DNA of 64,000 bases, taken from an uncultured Saprospiraceae bacterium (GTDB lineage Bacteria; Bacteroidota; Bacteroidia; Chitinophagales; Saprospiraceae). Location of the stretch: the NCBI GenBank assembly GCA_937926205.1, contig CALEYL010000004.1, positions 99,117 to 163,116 of the forward strand. Direction: 5' to 3'. Below are positions 42,585 to 50,845 of this stretch, piece by piece. A model generated the notes under the pieces. That model was not told the DNA's origin and did not search any database. It worked only from the letters and a program-made list of their open reading frames with translations. Position 1 is the first letter of the stretch. Every line of letters begins with the position of its first letter. Both the position numbers and the translations under genes were made by a program.

Positions 42585-44978
42585 TTACTTTACTTTCACC
42601 ACCCGGAAAGTTTTCACAGCCTGGCCATTTAATGTCAGCACAGCAAAAAAGCAACCTGCATCGAGGTTTTCACCGAGGCTGATGCTGCCTTCATAACGTC
42701 CGAGTACTTTGTTTTCCTGCAGCCTTCCCAGTACATCGAATACCTTTAGTTCGAGTGTTCCTTCCAGATTTTGGTCTTCGAACTGGTAGCGCAACTGCGT
42801 TGAACCGCTAAACGGATTGGGCATTAGCGCAGCACTTAGCGCCGGATTTGTTTCTTCTGTGCTGGTTACAAAAGCGTCAATGAGCAGAAAAGCATCAACA
42901 CCGCCTTCAACCAGGTGTGGGGAAGCATTTCTGTCGCCGGTTTCAAACGTGACGGTCATGTTGTCCGTCAATCCTATTAAAGAACTGAGGTGGAATTCTG
43001 AGCGCGGACGCCAGACACTGGAAGACTCTTTTACCGTTTCCAGAATAATGCTTTCCGTACCATTGGACAGCCGCACTACCAGCGAATCATCGGGTGTGCT
43101 GTTGCCCCCGCCATTGTAAAACCAGAGGTTGTAAGATATTACAGGATCCTGATAGGCACTTAGATCCATCACAGGAGAAGTTAAATAGACCTTACCGCCA
43201 TCCACGTCGGCATTTCCTGCATTTCCCGTAGCGTTGCCAGTAACGTAGCATTCGGTCCCCAAATCATCGGCTACATCGTTTCCGGGATTGGATACCTGGC
43301 CATTGTTGGTCGTACGAATAGGCACTGCCCGAACCCAGAAACCAGCGTCTGCCGTGGCATCTGCGGTTTTTACCCAGCCCTGTTCAAAGAGGAAGTCGTC
43401 CTGATAGCCCTGCTTCAAAGGAACGATCAACTGACTCGTCGTGGCATCAATATTGACTCCCTCGAGATTGGCATGCAGCCGTCCCCAGACGCCGGCATAA
43501 ACATTGTACTGGCCTTCGTACACAGATGCAATCTGAAACTGTCCATTGGCATCACTGGTTGTAATAAAAGTGCCCTGTTCGCCGGTTATCAAGATGCTGG
43601 CGTTTGGAATGGGTTGTCCGTTTTCATCCCGAACAGATAAACCATTAATGGAATAAGTTGGAAGCGGGGTCATTTCTACATTCAACAGGGTTACCTGACC
43701 ATTTTCCAGAACAGCCTGCGCGTCGACACTGTAGTATCCGATTTTGCTGAATTGCACCGTAAATGTACCCGGAATGGCCTGCCCGGTCTGGTATTCCCCA
43801 AAAGCATCGCTTTGAGCAAGGTTGTCCTGATCAGACTGGATGAGCACTTTTACATCGTTGAGAGGTAATCCTGTAACAGCGTCGGTTACCTGTCCTTCCA
43901 GAAAACAAGCGCGCACGTAGTTGGGGCTGATGACATAAAGCCCGCTATTGATGTCTGAAATAAGCACGAGGCCGGAAGGCAGAAACGGATAAGCGCCCCA
44001 GGCGCCGTTAAAGCCGAGGCCCGTTCCGAAAAAGGAATCAAAATTGCCAACCTCAATCAGATTTTCAGGTCTGGAAGCATCTACCACGATGCCGCCATCG
44101 GTATAATAAGAAATGATGAGCCAGTCGTTCCAAACATGAACGTTGTGAGGGATTACGCCATCCCCGAGGGTCGTTACCGGGCGAAAACGGTCTAATTCCT
44201 GAATGTCGTTCAAATTAGAAATGTCATAAGCTGCAACAAAAGCATTGGGACGTTCATCTGTCGTAAAGACCACGTTGCTGTCGTCCGACAGCCAGGCGTT
44301 GTGGGTGAATGCGTTTGGAGTCGTTTGGGTGGCCAGTAATACGGGATTGGCTTTGTCGCTCACATCGTAAATCCCCAGATTCCCCTCGTAAATTTGTGAG
44401 TTGTAAATTTTGTTGTCTCGGGCATACGTATCGTGTGCATAGGTTGGCGCACATTTATTGATGTATACGGGCGTGCCGGGTGTGGTCGCTACATCAATAA
44501 AAAGGACACCTCCTGAGTTGAGGTTGCAGCCGGCAAGGTAGCAAACGCCGAATTCATCTATATAAAGGTTGTGGCAGGTATTCAGTACGCCCAATTCGGG
44601 AATATCCGGGTTCCAGTTGTAATAAGGCGCTGCATTGGGCAACTGAGAAAGGTCAATGACTAAAAGCCCTTCTGTGGTCCCTGATTGATCAGCCGTTACA
44701 TAGGCAAAATTTCCCCAGGTTTTAATGTCGCGCCAAAGGGAGTTTTGTCCGGGAATGAAGACAACTTCCTGTGCATTATCAGGATCAGCGAGGCTGACAA
44801 TAGAAACGCCGTTGATCAGTCCGACCAGGGCGTATTCGGTACCGTCTTCGGCTACCCAGCCCCAGATGTCGTTCAGGTTGGCCGAATATTGCAGATTCGA
44901 CCGAAGTGTCATGTTCAATTGGGCATGGCAGAAATACGCAGAAAACAGAATTGCGAGTGATAGCAGTGTTTTTTTCAT
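42585..44978 (-). CDS. Choice-of-anchor B (LVIVD) protein with carboxypeptidase-regulatory repeats and T9SS domain
   Basis: This 797-residue protein has a signal peptide (MKKTLLSLAILFSAYFCHAQ). It then has a choice-of-anchor B/LVIVD beta-propeller-like region (about 20-390, IWGWVAEDGTEYALVGLING) and two CarboxypepD_reg-like Ig folds (about 395-560). A beta-sandwich region follows (about 575-715, SPVMDLSAYQDPVISY), then a type A T9SS sorting domain (MPNPFSGSTQLRY to the end). It should be exported to the surface; its role is unknown. The frame is open to 45092, but the signal peptide fixes the start at 44978. Confidence 0.87.
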   Translation of the reverse strand: MKKTLLSLAILFSAYFCHAQLNMTLRSNLQYSANLNDIWGWVAEDGTEYALVGLINGVSIVSLADPDNAQEVVFIPGQNSLWRDIKTWGNFAYVTADQSGTTEGLLVIDLSQLPNAAPYYNWNPDIPELGVLNTCHNLYIDEFGVCYLAGCNLNSGGVLFIDVATTPGTPVYINKCAPTYAHDTYARDNKIYNSQIYEGNLGIYDVSDKANPVLLATQTTPNAFTHNAWLSDDSNVVFTTDERPNAFVAAYDISNLNDIQELDRFRPVTTLGDGVIPHNVHVWNDWLIISYYTDGGIVVDASRPENLIEVGNFDSFFGTGLGFNGAWGAYPFLPSGLVLISDINSGLYVISPNYVRACFLEGQVTDAVTGLPLNDVKVLIQSDQDNLAQSDAFGEYQTGQAIPGTFTVQFSKIGYYSVDAQAVLENGQVTLLNVEMTPLPTYSINGLSVRDENGQPIPNASILITGEQGTFITTSDANGQFQIASVYEGQYNVYAGVWGRLHANLEGVNIDATTSQLIVPLKQGYQDDFLFEQGWVKTADATADAGFWVRAVPIRTTNNGQVSNPGNDVADDLGTECYVTGNATGNAGNADVDGGKVYLTSPVMDLSAYQDPVISYNLWFYNGGGNSTPDDSLVVRLSNGTESIILETVKESSSVWRPRSEFHLSSLIGLTDNMTVTFETGDRNASPHLVEGGVDAFLLIDAFVTSTEETNPALSAALMPNPFSGSTQLRYQFEDQNLEGTLELKVFDVLGRLQENKVLGRYEGSISLGENLDAGCFFAVLTLNGQAVKTFRVVKVK

Positions 44979-45026
44979 GTCAATAAGTCGTATTTTTGTT
45001 GATTTTAGACCTCGATTTTGAGCGCT

Positions 45027-45034
45027 CAAAGCTA
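45027..45034 (-). promoter_or_regulatory. Promoter -7 box of the choice-of-anchor B gene
   Basis: The minus strand reads TAGCTTTG, an exact TAnnTTTG match, 49 bp ahead of the start codon and just behind the thioesterase stop. Confidence 0.5.
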
Positions 45035-45049
45035 ATGGAATGGTTTGGC

Positions 45050-45478
45050 TTATCGACGGGCAATAATGGCAATTGTTAGGCGGCTGACGCAAATCAGTTT
45101 CCCGGCGTCATCTTTGATCTCGATATTCCAGACGTGTATGCGCCGCCCGATCTTTAGTGGCCGTGCCGTGCCATGAACAAAACCCTTTGTAGCCGAATTC
45201 AGATGATTGGCATTAATTTCTACTCCAACCGGCGTTTGCTGCTCTGGTTCTTCCAGGCACAACACGGATGCAATGCTGCCCAGGGTTTCGGCAAGTGCAA
45301 CCGAAGCGCCGCCATGTAAAATGCGCATGGGTTGCACGGTGCGGTGGTCAACGGGCATCCGGGCCGTCAGAAAGTCGTCTCCGAGTTCGGTGAATTCGAT
45401 GCCCAGTGCATCCACTAAGGTGTTGCCTGACATTTGCTGCAGGGCTTCAATACTGGGTCTTTGTTTCCAAAGCATCAT
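45050..45478 (-). CDS. Hotdog-fold thioesterase (PaaI/YbgC-like)
   Basis: This 142-residue protein has the PaaI-type hotdog pattern: MRILHGGASVALAETLGSIAS (active-site region) and VGVEINANHLNSATKG. Such enzymes hydrolyse acyl- or aryl-CoA thioesters; the substrate is not evident. It starts 6 bp after the miaA stop and is probably cotranscribed. Length is typical. Confidence 0.88.
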   Translation of the reverse strand: MMLWKQRPSIEALQQMSGNTLVDALGIEFTELGDDFLTARMPVDHRTVQPMRILHGGASVALAETLGSIASVLCLEEPEQQTPVGVEINANHLNSATKGFVHGTARPLKIGRRIHVWNIEIKDDAGKLICVSRLTIAIIARR

Positions 45479-45484
45479 TGTACA

Positions 45485-46408
45485 TTAATTTAATGGCTGA
45501 CCATTTTTGATAAGATCCGTTAGTGCTTCGATGCAGGTGTTGATGTCCTCAGGGCGAAGGTATTTCCAAAAACCGTCGCGCCGCGCCCAGGTCATTTGCC
45601 TTTTTGCATAATTGCGGGTGTGTTGCTGGATCAGTTGAATGGCTTCGTCGAGAGAGGTTTTCCCATCGAAATAATCAAACAACTCCTGATAGCCTACGGT
45701 TTGAAGTGCGTCAAGTTGACGCTGCGGATAAAGGCTTTTTGCTTCTTCTACCAGCCCGTCAGCGACCATTTGTAGTACCCGCTGGTTGATGCGTTCATAC
45801 AGTTCCTCCCTCTCAGGGCATAAAAAAAGATAAACGGGAATGAAGGGGCGTTCTCGTTTTTCTCCTTTCCTGAAACCGGAAAAGGGCTTGCCGGAAACTT
45901 GCGATACCGCGATGGCGCGGATCAACCGCTGCGGATTTTGAAGATCCACAGTGGCATAATAGTCCGGATCGCATTGCTGCAGCAAAGCCTGCAAGGCCGT
46001 GATACCGGAATCCTGATACAATTGTTCCAGGTTTGTCCGAACAGATGCGGGAACAGCGGGGAAGTCGTCCAAACCCTCGCACAAAGCTTTTTGATACAAT
46101 CCCGAGCCTCCAACCAGCACCAGCACCTCGTGCTTTTTGTAAAGTTCGTCCAACAAAGCCAAAGCATCGCGTTCGTAATCGCCGACGCTGTAAGGCTCTT
46201 CAACACTCAGGGTATCAATAAAATGGTGCGGAACGAGCGAGCGTTCTTCCAGCGTTGGTTTTGCCGTGCCGATAGTCATTTCGCGAAAAAACTGCCTGCT
46301 GTCGCAGGATAGAATTTCCGTTTCGAAGCTTTTTGCTACCCGGATGGCGAATGCCGTTTTGCCGCTGGCGGTTGGTCCGCCGATCACAATGAGGTATTTA
46401 TTTTTCAA
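45485..46408 (-). CDS. miaA: tRNA dimethylallyltransferase MiaA
   Basis: This 307-residue enzyme adds a dimethylallyl group to A37 of tRNAs that read codons starting with U. It has the P-loop GGPTASGKT (residues 9-17), the family motif SCDSRQFFREMTIGTAKP, and QTVGYQELFDYFDG followed by RNYAKRQMTWARR near the C-terminus. It is divergent from the PlsC-like gene, with two opposed promoter boxes between them. Confidence 0.95.
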   Translation of the reverse strand: MKNKYLIVIGGPTASGKTAFAIRVAKSFETEILSCDSRQFFREMTIGTAKPTLEERSLVPHHFIDTLSVEEPYSVGDYERDALALLDELYKKHEVLVLVGGSGLYQKALCEGLDDFPAVPASVRTNLEQLYQDSGITALQALLQQCDPDYYATVDLQNPQRLIRAIAVSQVSGKPFSGFRKGEKRERPFIPVYLFLCPEREELYERINQRVLQMVADGLVEEAKSLYPQRQLDALQTVGYQELFDYFDGKTSLDEAIQLIQQHTRNYAKRQMTWARRDGFWKYLRPEDINTCIEALTDLIKNGQPLN

Positions 46409-46455
46409 AATCAGGATTCGTTGTATAAAAAGGCTGCCCTTTCAATTTTAACACA

Positions 46456-46463
46456 CAAAATTA
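46456..46463 (-). promoter_or_regulatory. Promoter -7 box of miaA
   Basis: The minus strand reads TAATTTTG, an exact TAnnTTTG match, about 48 bp upstream of miaA. Confidence 0.45.
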
Positions 46464-46486
46464 TACTTTCCACCTTTGAGAGTTTG

Positions 46487-46494
46487 TAATTTTG
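46487..46494 (+). promoter_or_regulatory. Promoter -7 box of the PlsC-like gene
   Basis: TAATTTTG is an exact match 44 bp upstream of the start at 46538. It is the same octamer as the divergent miaA box 23 bp away. Confidence 0.5.
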
Positions 46495-46537
46495 AGTCGA
46501 AAACACAAAAAACCTGATAAACTAATATCCTGAAATC

Positions 46538-47869
46538 ATGCTCTATAAGATGGTTCGCCCCTTAGCGGCTTTGGCGCTAAAGGTGTTTTTTCGCAAAATT
46601 TACCTTTCCAACATCCACCGCATTCCGCAAGACAAACCGGTCATACTGGCGGCAAACCACCCTTCTGCTTTTCTGGAGCCCTGTATTTTAGCTTGTTTCC
46701 TGGACCGGCCTATTCATTTTCTGGTGCGCGGCGATATTTTTGTGAAGCCTTTTTATGTGAAACTGCTTCGTGCACTCCACATGGTGCCGGTGTACCGCCT
46801 CAAAGACGGGGGATATCAGAATCTGAAAAACAATTATGCGACTTTCCAGTATTGTTACGATACGCTGAAGGAAAACAAGGCCATTATGATCCTTGCTGAA
46901 GGACGCACCATACACGAAAAAAGACTAAGGCCACTTCAAAAAGGGACTGCTCGTGTTGTGTTTGGGGCTTATGACACTTTTCCCGACATGGAGGAAATTG
47001 CTGTGATTCCGGTTGGCGTCAACTTTACCTTTGCCGACCAGCCCCGATCGGAAGCGATGATAGACATTGGCGAGCCAATCCGCAGCCGGAAATTCTGGAA
47101 AACAGGGGAAAACAATGTTGTACAAGCCATTTCTGAACTAACAGAAGAGCTGAAACAGCACCTTGAAGAACGCATCATCATCATCGAAAACAAAGAAGAT
47201 GAAGCGCTGACAGAAGGATTGTTCGAAATATACCGATCTGAAAACAAAGATGCCAGCTGGCCGATAATTGCCAACAATCCTGAGCGCCTTTTTGCAGAAA
47301 AATCCATTGCTGATTTTGTGAATCGCCTGAATCCGGAAGAAAAAAAGCGTTTGAACACCAAAGTTCAGGCCTATTTTCAGAAACTTCGCGAGCTAGGAAT
47401 CAACGATAACGCACTCGCCGAAAAAGAACAATCCAACTGGCGACTACCTTTTCTGGCCATTGGCTTTATTCCTTTTGCTGCGGGATATTTGTGGAATTAT
47501 CCTCCGGTACGCATTGCAAAATACATCGCTGATACCCGGGTGGATGGTATAGAATTCTATTCTTCTGTGCGCATTGCCGTTACCCTCGTTCTTTATCTGA
47601 TCTACCTGCCCATGTGGCTGGTATTTGCAGGCAGAGGGCTGGGCTTACCTGGAATCGCAGGGGTAGGAGTGATGCTGCTCTGTGGGTATTTTGCTCTGAT
47701 ATACAAAGAAATATATAAAGAATGGATGAGTGCATGGAATTTGAAAAAAATGGATGAGGCTTCGAAAAAAGACTTGCAGGAGATGCGGGAAATCATTTGG
47801 CAAAGTGTAGCTTCGCAACTTCCGGATGTCAGTAACAATGCGTCTTATGCTCCAACCTCTTCTATTTGA
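46538..47869 (+). CDS. PlsC-like 1-acyl-sn-glycerol-3-phosphate acyltransferase
   Basis: This 443-residue protein has an acyltransferase domain in its first 220 residues. NHPSAFLEP is the equivalent of the Bacteroidota NHPNSFLD motif, with Glu replacing Asp. LAEGRTIHEKRLRPLQKG corresponds to FPEGTR. The C-terminal third carries three membrane helices (FLAIGFIPFAAGYLW, IAVTLVLYLIYLPMWLVFAG, GVGVMLLCGYFALIY). It probably acylates a lysophospholipid. It overlaps or abuts the ion-channel gene downstream, so the two are likely in one operon. Confidence 0.85.
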   Translation: MLYKMVRPLAALALKVFFRKIYLSNIHRIPQDKPVILAANHPSAFLEPCILACFLDRPIHFLVRGDIFVKPFYVKLLRALHMVPVYRLKDGGYQNLKNNYATFQYCYDTLKENKAIMILAEGRTIHEKRLRPLQKGTARVVFGAYDTFPDMEEIAVIPVGVNFTFADQPRSEAMIDIGEPIRSRKFWKTGENNVVQAISELTEELKQHLEERIIIIENKEDEALTEGLFEIYRSENKDASWPIIANNPERLFAEKSIADFVNRLNPEEKKRLNTKVQAYFQKLRELGINDNALAEKEQSNWRLPFLAIGFIPFAAGYLWNYPPVRIAKYIADTRVDGIEFYSSVRIAVTLVLYLIYLPMWLVFAGRGLGLPGIAGVGVMLLCGYFALIYKEIYKEWMSAWNLKKMDEASKKDLQEMREIIWQSVASQLPDVSNNASYAPTSSI

Positions 47870-47877
47870 ACAAAATC

Positions 47878-48855
47878 ATGAAGCAGGCTCTACACATCGC
47901 CATTTTTTTGTTTTTTTCCCTTCAGGGCTTGCTCCCCGTAAAAGCGTTCGGGCAAGATGAACCACAGAAGGTGTTTACAGGTATTTACCTGATGAATGTG
48001 TACGACCTTGATGTGAATGAATATTCCTTTTATGCCGATTTTTATCTCTGGTTTAAGTGGAAAGGGGACCGCGATCCTACCAACATCGAATTTGTCAATT
48101 CTATAGAAAAGTGGGGGTTTACGCAGACGATGTTTCACGATACCGCACAAGTATTGCCTGATGGCTATTCCTACAACGGCATGCGGGTAGAAGGCCGTTT
48201 TTATTACTCTTTTGCTTTGAGCCGTTTCCCCCTCGATAAGCATTCACTGGACATTCGGCTGGAGAACGTCATTTATCCAATAGATTCATTGGTCTATGTG
48301 CCGGATACATCGAAAGTGCTGCAAAGGAAAGACCTCGTCATTCCAGGCTGGAACATAGCGCAAAGCAAAATTTCTTCCCACGTCAATTTTTATGAAACGG
48401 CATTCGGCGATTCTTCGGAGCGTGCCGACCGCTTCAGCAATTGCACTTTTCACCTGCTCATCAGCAGGCCCTGGAGCTATTTCCTGTTGAAGCTCATGCT
48501 CCCGCTGATGGTCGTCATTTTTGCCAGCCTGGGAGCGTTGTTCATTCACCCGGTTTATATTGACGCACGAACGTCCCTGCCCATTGGCGGTTTGCTGAGT
48601 TGCGTTTTTCTGCAACAAGCTTATAGCTCCGCGTTGCCGGATGTGGGCTATATGGTTTTAATGGATAAGATCTATCTTTTGTCCTACCTGCTGATTGCGG
48701 CCGTGATGCTTCGGGTGATTCTTGCGGGCAATGTCCTGGCTTTTGCCGGAGAAGGGCATTCCGGAGGGGATCTGCTGAGACGGGATAAAGTGCTGGCTGT
48801 TGTCTATTTTGCCGTTTTCATCATCGGCACCTTTGCGCTGGTAATTTTTGCTTAA
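47878..48855 (+). CDS. Prokaryotic pentameric ligand-gated (Cys-loop-type) ion channel
   Basis: This 325-residue protein has a signal peptide (to about residue 21). An extracellular beta-sandwich follows (about 22-195) with the family markers VNEYSFYADFYLWFKWKGD and FPLDKHSLDIRLENV (the FPxD loop). Four membrane helices are predicted: M1 YFLLKLMLPLMVVIFASLGA, pore-lining M2 SLPIGGLLSCVFLQQAYSSA, M3 YLLSYLLIAAVMLRVIL and M4 at the C-terminus. It should form a homopentameric channel like GLIC or ELIC, with ligand and ion unknown. I start at ATG 47878; a TTG four codons upstream overlaps the previous stop. Confidence 0.78.
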   Translation: MKQALHIAIFLFFSLQGLLPVKAFGQDEPQKVFTGIYLMNVYDLDVNEYSFYADFYLWFKWKGDRDPTNIEFVNSIEKWGFTQTMFHDTAQVLPDGYSYNGMRVEGRFYYSFALSRFPLDKHSLDIRLENVIYPIDSLVYVPDTSKVLQRKDLVIPGWNIAQSKISSHVNFYETAFGDSSERADRFSNCTFHLLISRPWSYFLLKLMLPLMVVIFASLGALFIHPVYIDARTSLPIGGLLSCVFLQQAYSSALPDVGYMVLMDKIYLLSYLLIAAVMLRVILAGNVLAFAGEGHSGGDLLRRDKVLAVVYFAVFIIGTFALVIFA

Positions 48856-48858
48856 AGA

Positions 48859-49410
48859 CTATCTTTCTTTTTTCTTCTTTCTTACTGTTTCGTAAATGAC
48901 CTCGCCGTTTTTCAACCGCTCTTCTTTCTCTTTTTCTTTTATTTCCTGATAGGCGGCAACCTGGCTTTTCACATCCAGGGGCTTTCTGTTTAGGTTGCGG
49001 TGGTAAGAAACAATGACAAACCGGGCCATATAATCCGGATCGTCGATACCAATGTCCCGAATGAATTTTGCCAGCCTCGAACCTTCGTAGAAGCCCCAGT
49101 TGACGGCAATCCAACGCCCCAGACTGAAATGCAACTTGTGGGCAGCTACATCTTCGGGAACCTCCTTGAATTTCAGTCGGGATGGCTCATCAATCAGCTT
49201 ATTCAACTGGATGAAAGCATCGGTCAGGTCTTTGGGGATGTAAACGTCGTTGATGTATTCCTGCGTAAGGCGTTTTTGGTAAGCTTTTTCAAGCTCTTCC
49301 CTGGTTTGCGGCGGCCTTTCCTCCTTTTGTGCATTCAGAGACGTTGCAGTGAAGGAGGCAACAACTGTCAGAAAGAACAAGCTGTACTTTGTTAGATTTG
49401 GCATAGTCAT
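48859..49410 (-). CDS. Exported DUF6794-like protein
   Basis: This 183-residue protein has a signal peptide (LTKYSLFFLTVVASFTATSL, cut near NAQ). The body contains IPKDLTDAFIQLNKLI, HFSLGRWIAVNWGFYEGSRL and HRNLNRKPLDV, which fit a small Bacteroidota domain listed as DUF6794. The C-terminus is highly charged (KEKEKEERLKNG, then RKKKKER). Function is unknown. It converges on the channel gene with 3 bp between them and lies 65 bp behind fabH on the same strand. Confidence 0.65.
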   Translation of the reverse strand: MTMPNLTKYSLFFLTVVASFTATSLNAQKEERPPQTREELEKAYQKRLTQEYINDVYIPKDLTDAFIQLNKLIDEPSRLKFKEVPEDVAAHKLHFSLGRWIAVNWGFYEGSRLAKFIRDIGIDDPDYMARFVIVSYHRNLNRKPLDVKSQVAAYQEIKEKEKEERLKNGEVIYETVRKKKKER

Positions 49411-49475
49411 GGTTGTGTAATCAAATGCTAAACGCAGCTTTGAAAACAAAATTATCGGGAAAGAAAGAGAAACTT

Positions 49476-50543
49476 TTACCACCTCAAGAGAGCGGAACCC
49501 CAGGTAAATCCGCTGCCAAAAGCTGCCAGGCATACCAAATCGCCACGTTTGACAGCACCTGCTTCTACTGCTTCGCACAAAGCGATGGGAATGGATGCCG
49601 CCGTCGTGTTGCCGTAGCGCTGGATGTTGTTCCAGACCTGGTCGTCGCGGAGGCCCATTTTTTTCTGAACAAACTGGCTGATGCGCAGATTGGCCTGGTG
49701 GGGAATGAGCATGTTGATGTCGGCGGGACTCAGCTTTTGTTCAGCCAGCGCTTCCATGATGACTTCCGGGAATTTCTGAACAGCGAGCTTGAAAACAAAA
49801 GGGCCATCCATGTTTGGAAATATCTCACCGCTTTCAACCATGTATTCATTGAGGAACATCTCGCCATAGGTCGCATCAGAATAATGCAGATCTACGGGTT
49901 CACCCATTTTTTCAAAGTGATAACCGCCGTGAGCGCCCGGGTTAATAAAGGCCAGTTTTTCAGCATAAGTGCCGTTGGAATGTAACTTGGTTGTGATGAT
50001 CCCCTGATTCGGGTCTTCAGTAGGTTGCAGCAAAACTGCGCCGGCGCCATCCCCGAATATGACCGTTACATTTCGGCCACGGGTACTGAAATCGAGGCCC
50101 ATGGAATGCATTTCTGCTCCGATCAGCAACACATTTTTATACATGCCGGCTTTGATAAACTGATCGGCAATAGAGAGGCCATAAACAAAACCAGAGCATT
50201 GGTTGCGGATGTCCAGCGCCCCCGCTTCCTGCTCAGTGATACCCAATTCCCGTTGAACAAGGACGCCGCAGCCAGGAAAATAATAGTCGGGGCTCAGGGT
50301 AGCAAAAATGATGAAATCGACTTCTTCTTTGGTGATTCCCGCGCGTTCAATGGCGATTTCGGCCGCTTTGGCCCCCATAGTCGTCGTGGTCTCTTTGTGT
50401 TTTTTTCCGTAGCGGCGTTCCCGGATGCCGGTTCGTTCCTGAATCCACTCGTCGGTTGTATCCATCACCTTAGTCAGGTCATCATTTGAGACCACATGCT
50501 CGGGGACATAGTATCCAATTCCGCTTATCTTAGAATGCAACAT
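49476..50543 (-). CDS. fabH: Beta-ketoacyl-ACP synthase III (FabH)
   Basis: This 355-residue thiolase-fold enzyme starts fatty acid synthesis by condensing acetyl-CoA with malonyl-ACP. The catalytic triad is C116 (IRNQCSGF), H282 (IPHQANLR) and N312 (YGNTTAASIP). The opening ISGIGYYVPEHVV is typical. It stands apart from the other fab genes, so it may be a specialised KASIII paralogue. It is transcribed divergently from queA. Confidence 0.92.
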   Translation of the reverse strand: MLHSKISGIGYYVPEHVVSNDDLTKVMDTTDEWIQERTGIRERRYGKKHKETTTTMGAKAAEIAIERAGITKEEVDFIIFATLSPDYYFPGCGVLVQRELGITEQEAGALDIRNQCSGFVYGLSIADQFIKAGMYKNVLLIGAEMHSMGLDFSTRGRNVTVIFGDGAGAVLLQPTEDPNQGIITTKLHSNGTYAEKLAFINPGAHGGYHFEKMGEPVDLHYSDATYGEMFLNEYMVESGEIFPNMDGPFVFKLAVQKFPEVIMEALAEQKLSPADINMLIPHQANLRISQFVQKKMGLRDDQVWNNIQRYGNTTAASIPIALCEAVEAGAVKRGDLVCLAAFGSGFTWGSALLRW

Positions 50544-50606
50544 GATGCTTACGTTTTGAGTTGTATAGGAAATATGCCTGATTCAGTCATCTTTCGCGAA
50601 AAATCA

Positions 50607-50614
50607 CAAAAATA
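50607..50614 (-). promoter_or_regulatory. Promoter -7 box of fabH
   Basis: The minus strand reads TATTTTTG, an exact TAnnTTTG match, 64 bp upstream of the fabH start. Confidence 0.5.
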
Positions 50615-50700
50615 AGTCACTTCTCCTATGCCTGAAGCTTATTTCTTTTGTATGAATGAAACAACCTTGAACATTTGACGTTCGTTTTAGGTATATTTTA

Positions 50701-50708
50701 TACTTTTG
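50701..50708 (+). promoter_or_regulatory. Promoter -7 box of queA
   Basis: TACTTTTG is an exact TAnnTTTG match with TTTG at 50674-50677, 23 bp upstream, slightly longer than the usual spacing. Confidence 0.5.
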
Positions 50709-50845
50709 CCGTTCGAAATTTCAGCCTTGAACAATAGCGCTTAGATATTTAAATTCCAGCGGCTTAAACACCGGGCAGGCTAATTTGTTCTAATGGCAAT
50801 TGATACAATTTTTAACTTCGTATTAAATACAAATAACAGACAAGG

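Larger units (their letters stand above)
50544..50845. other. Divergent promoter region between fabH and queA
   Basis: About 300 bp with a minus-strand TAnnTTTG box for fabH (50607-50614) and a plus-strand box for queA (50701-50708). The queA leader of about 135 nt shows no preQ1-type riboswitch that I can recognise. Confidence 0.5.

Noticed and set aside
50709..50845. preQ1 riboswitch in front of queA
   Set aside because: The leader is long enough, but I find no H-type pseudoknot pattern, and queA itself is not usually under preQ1 control.
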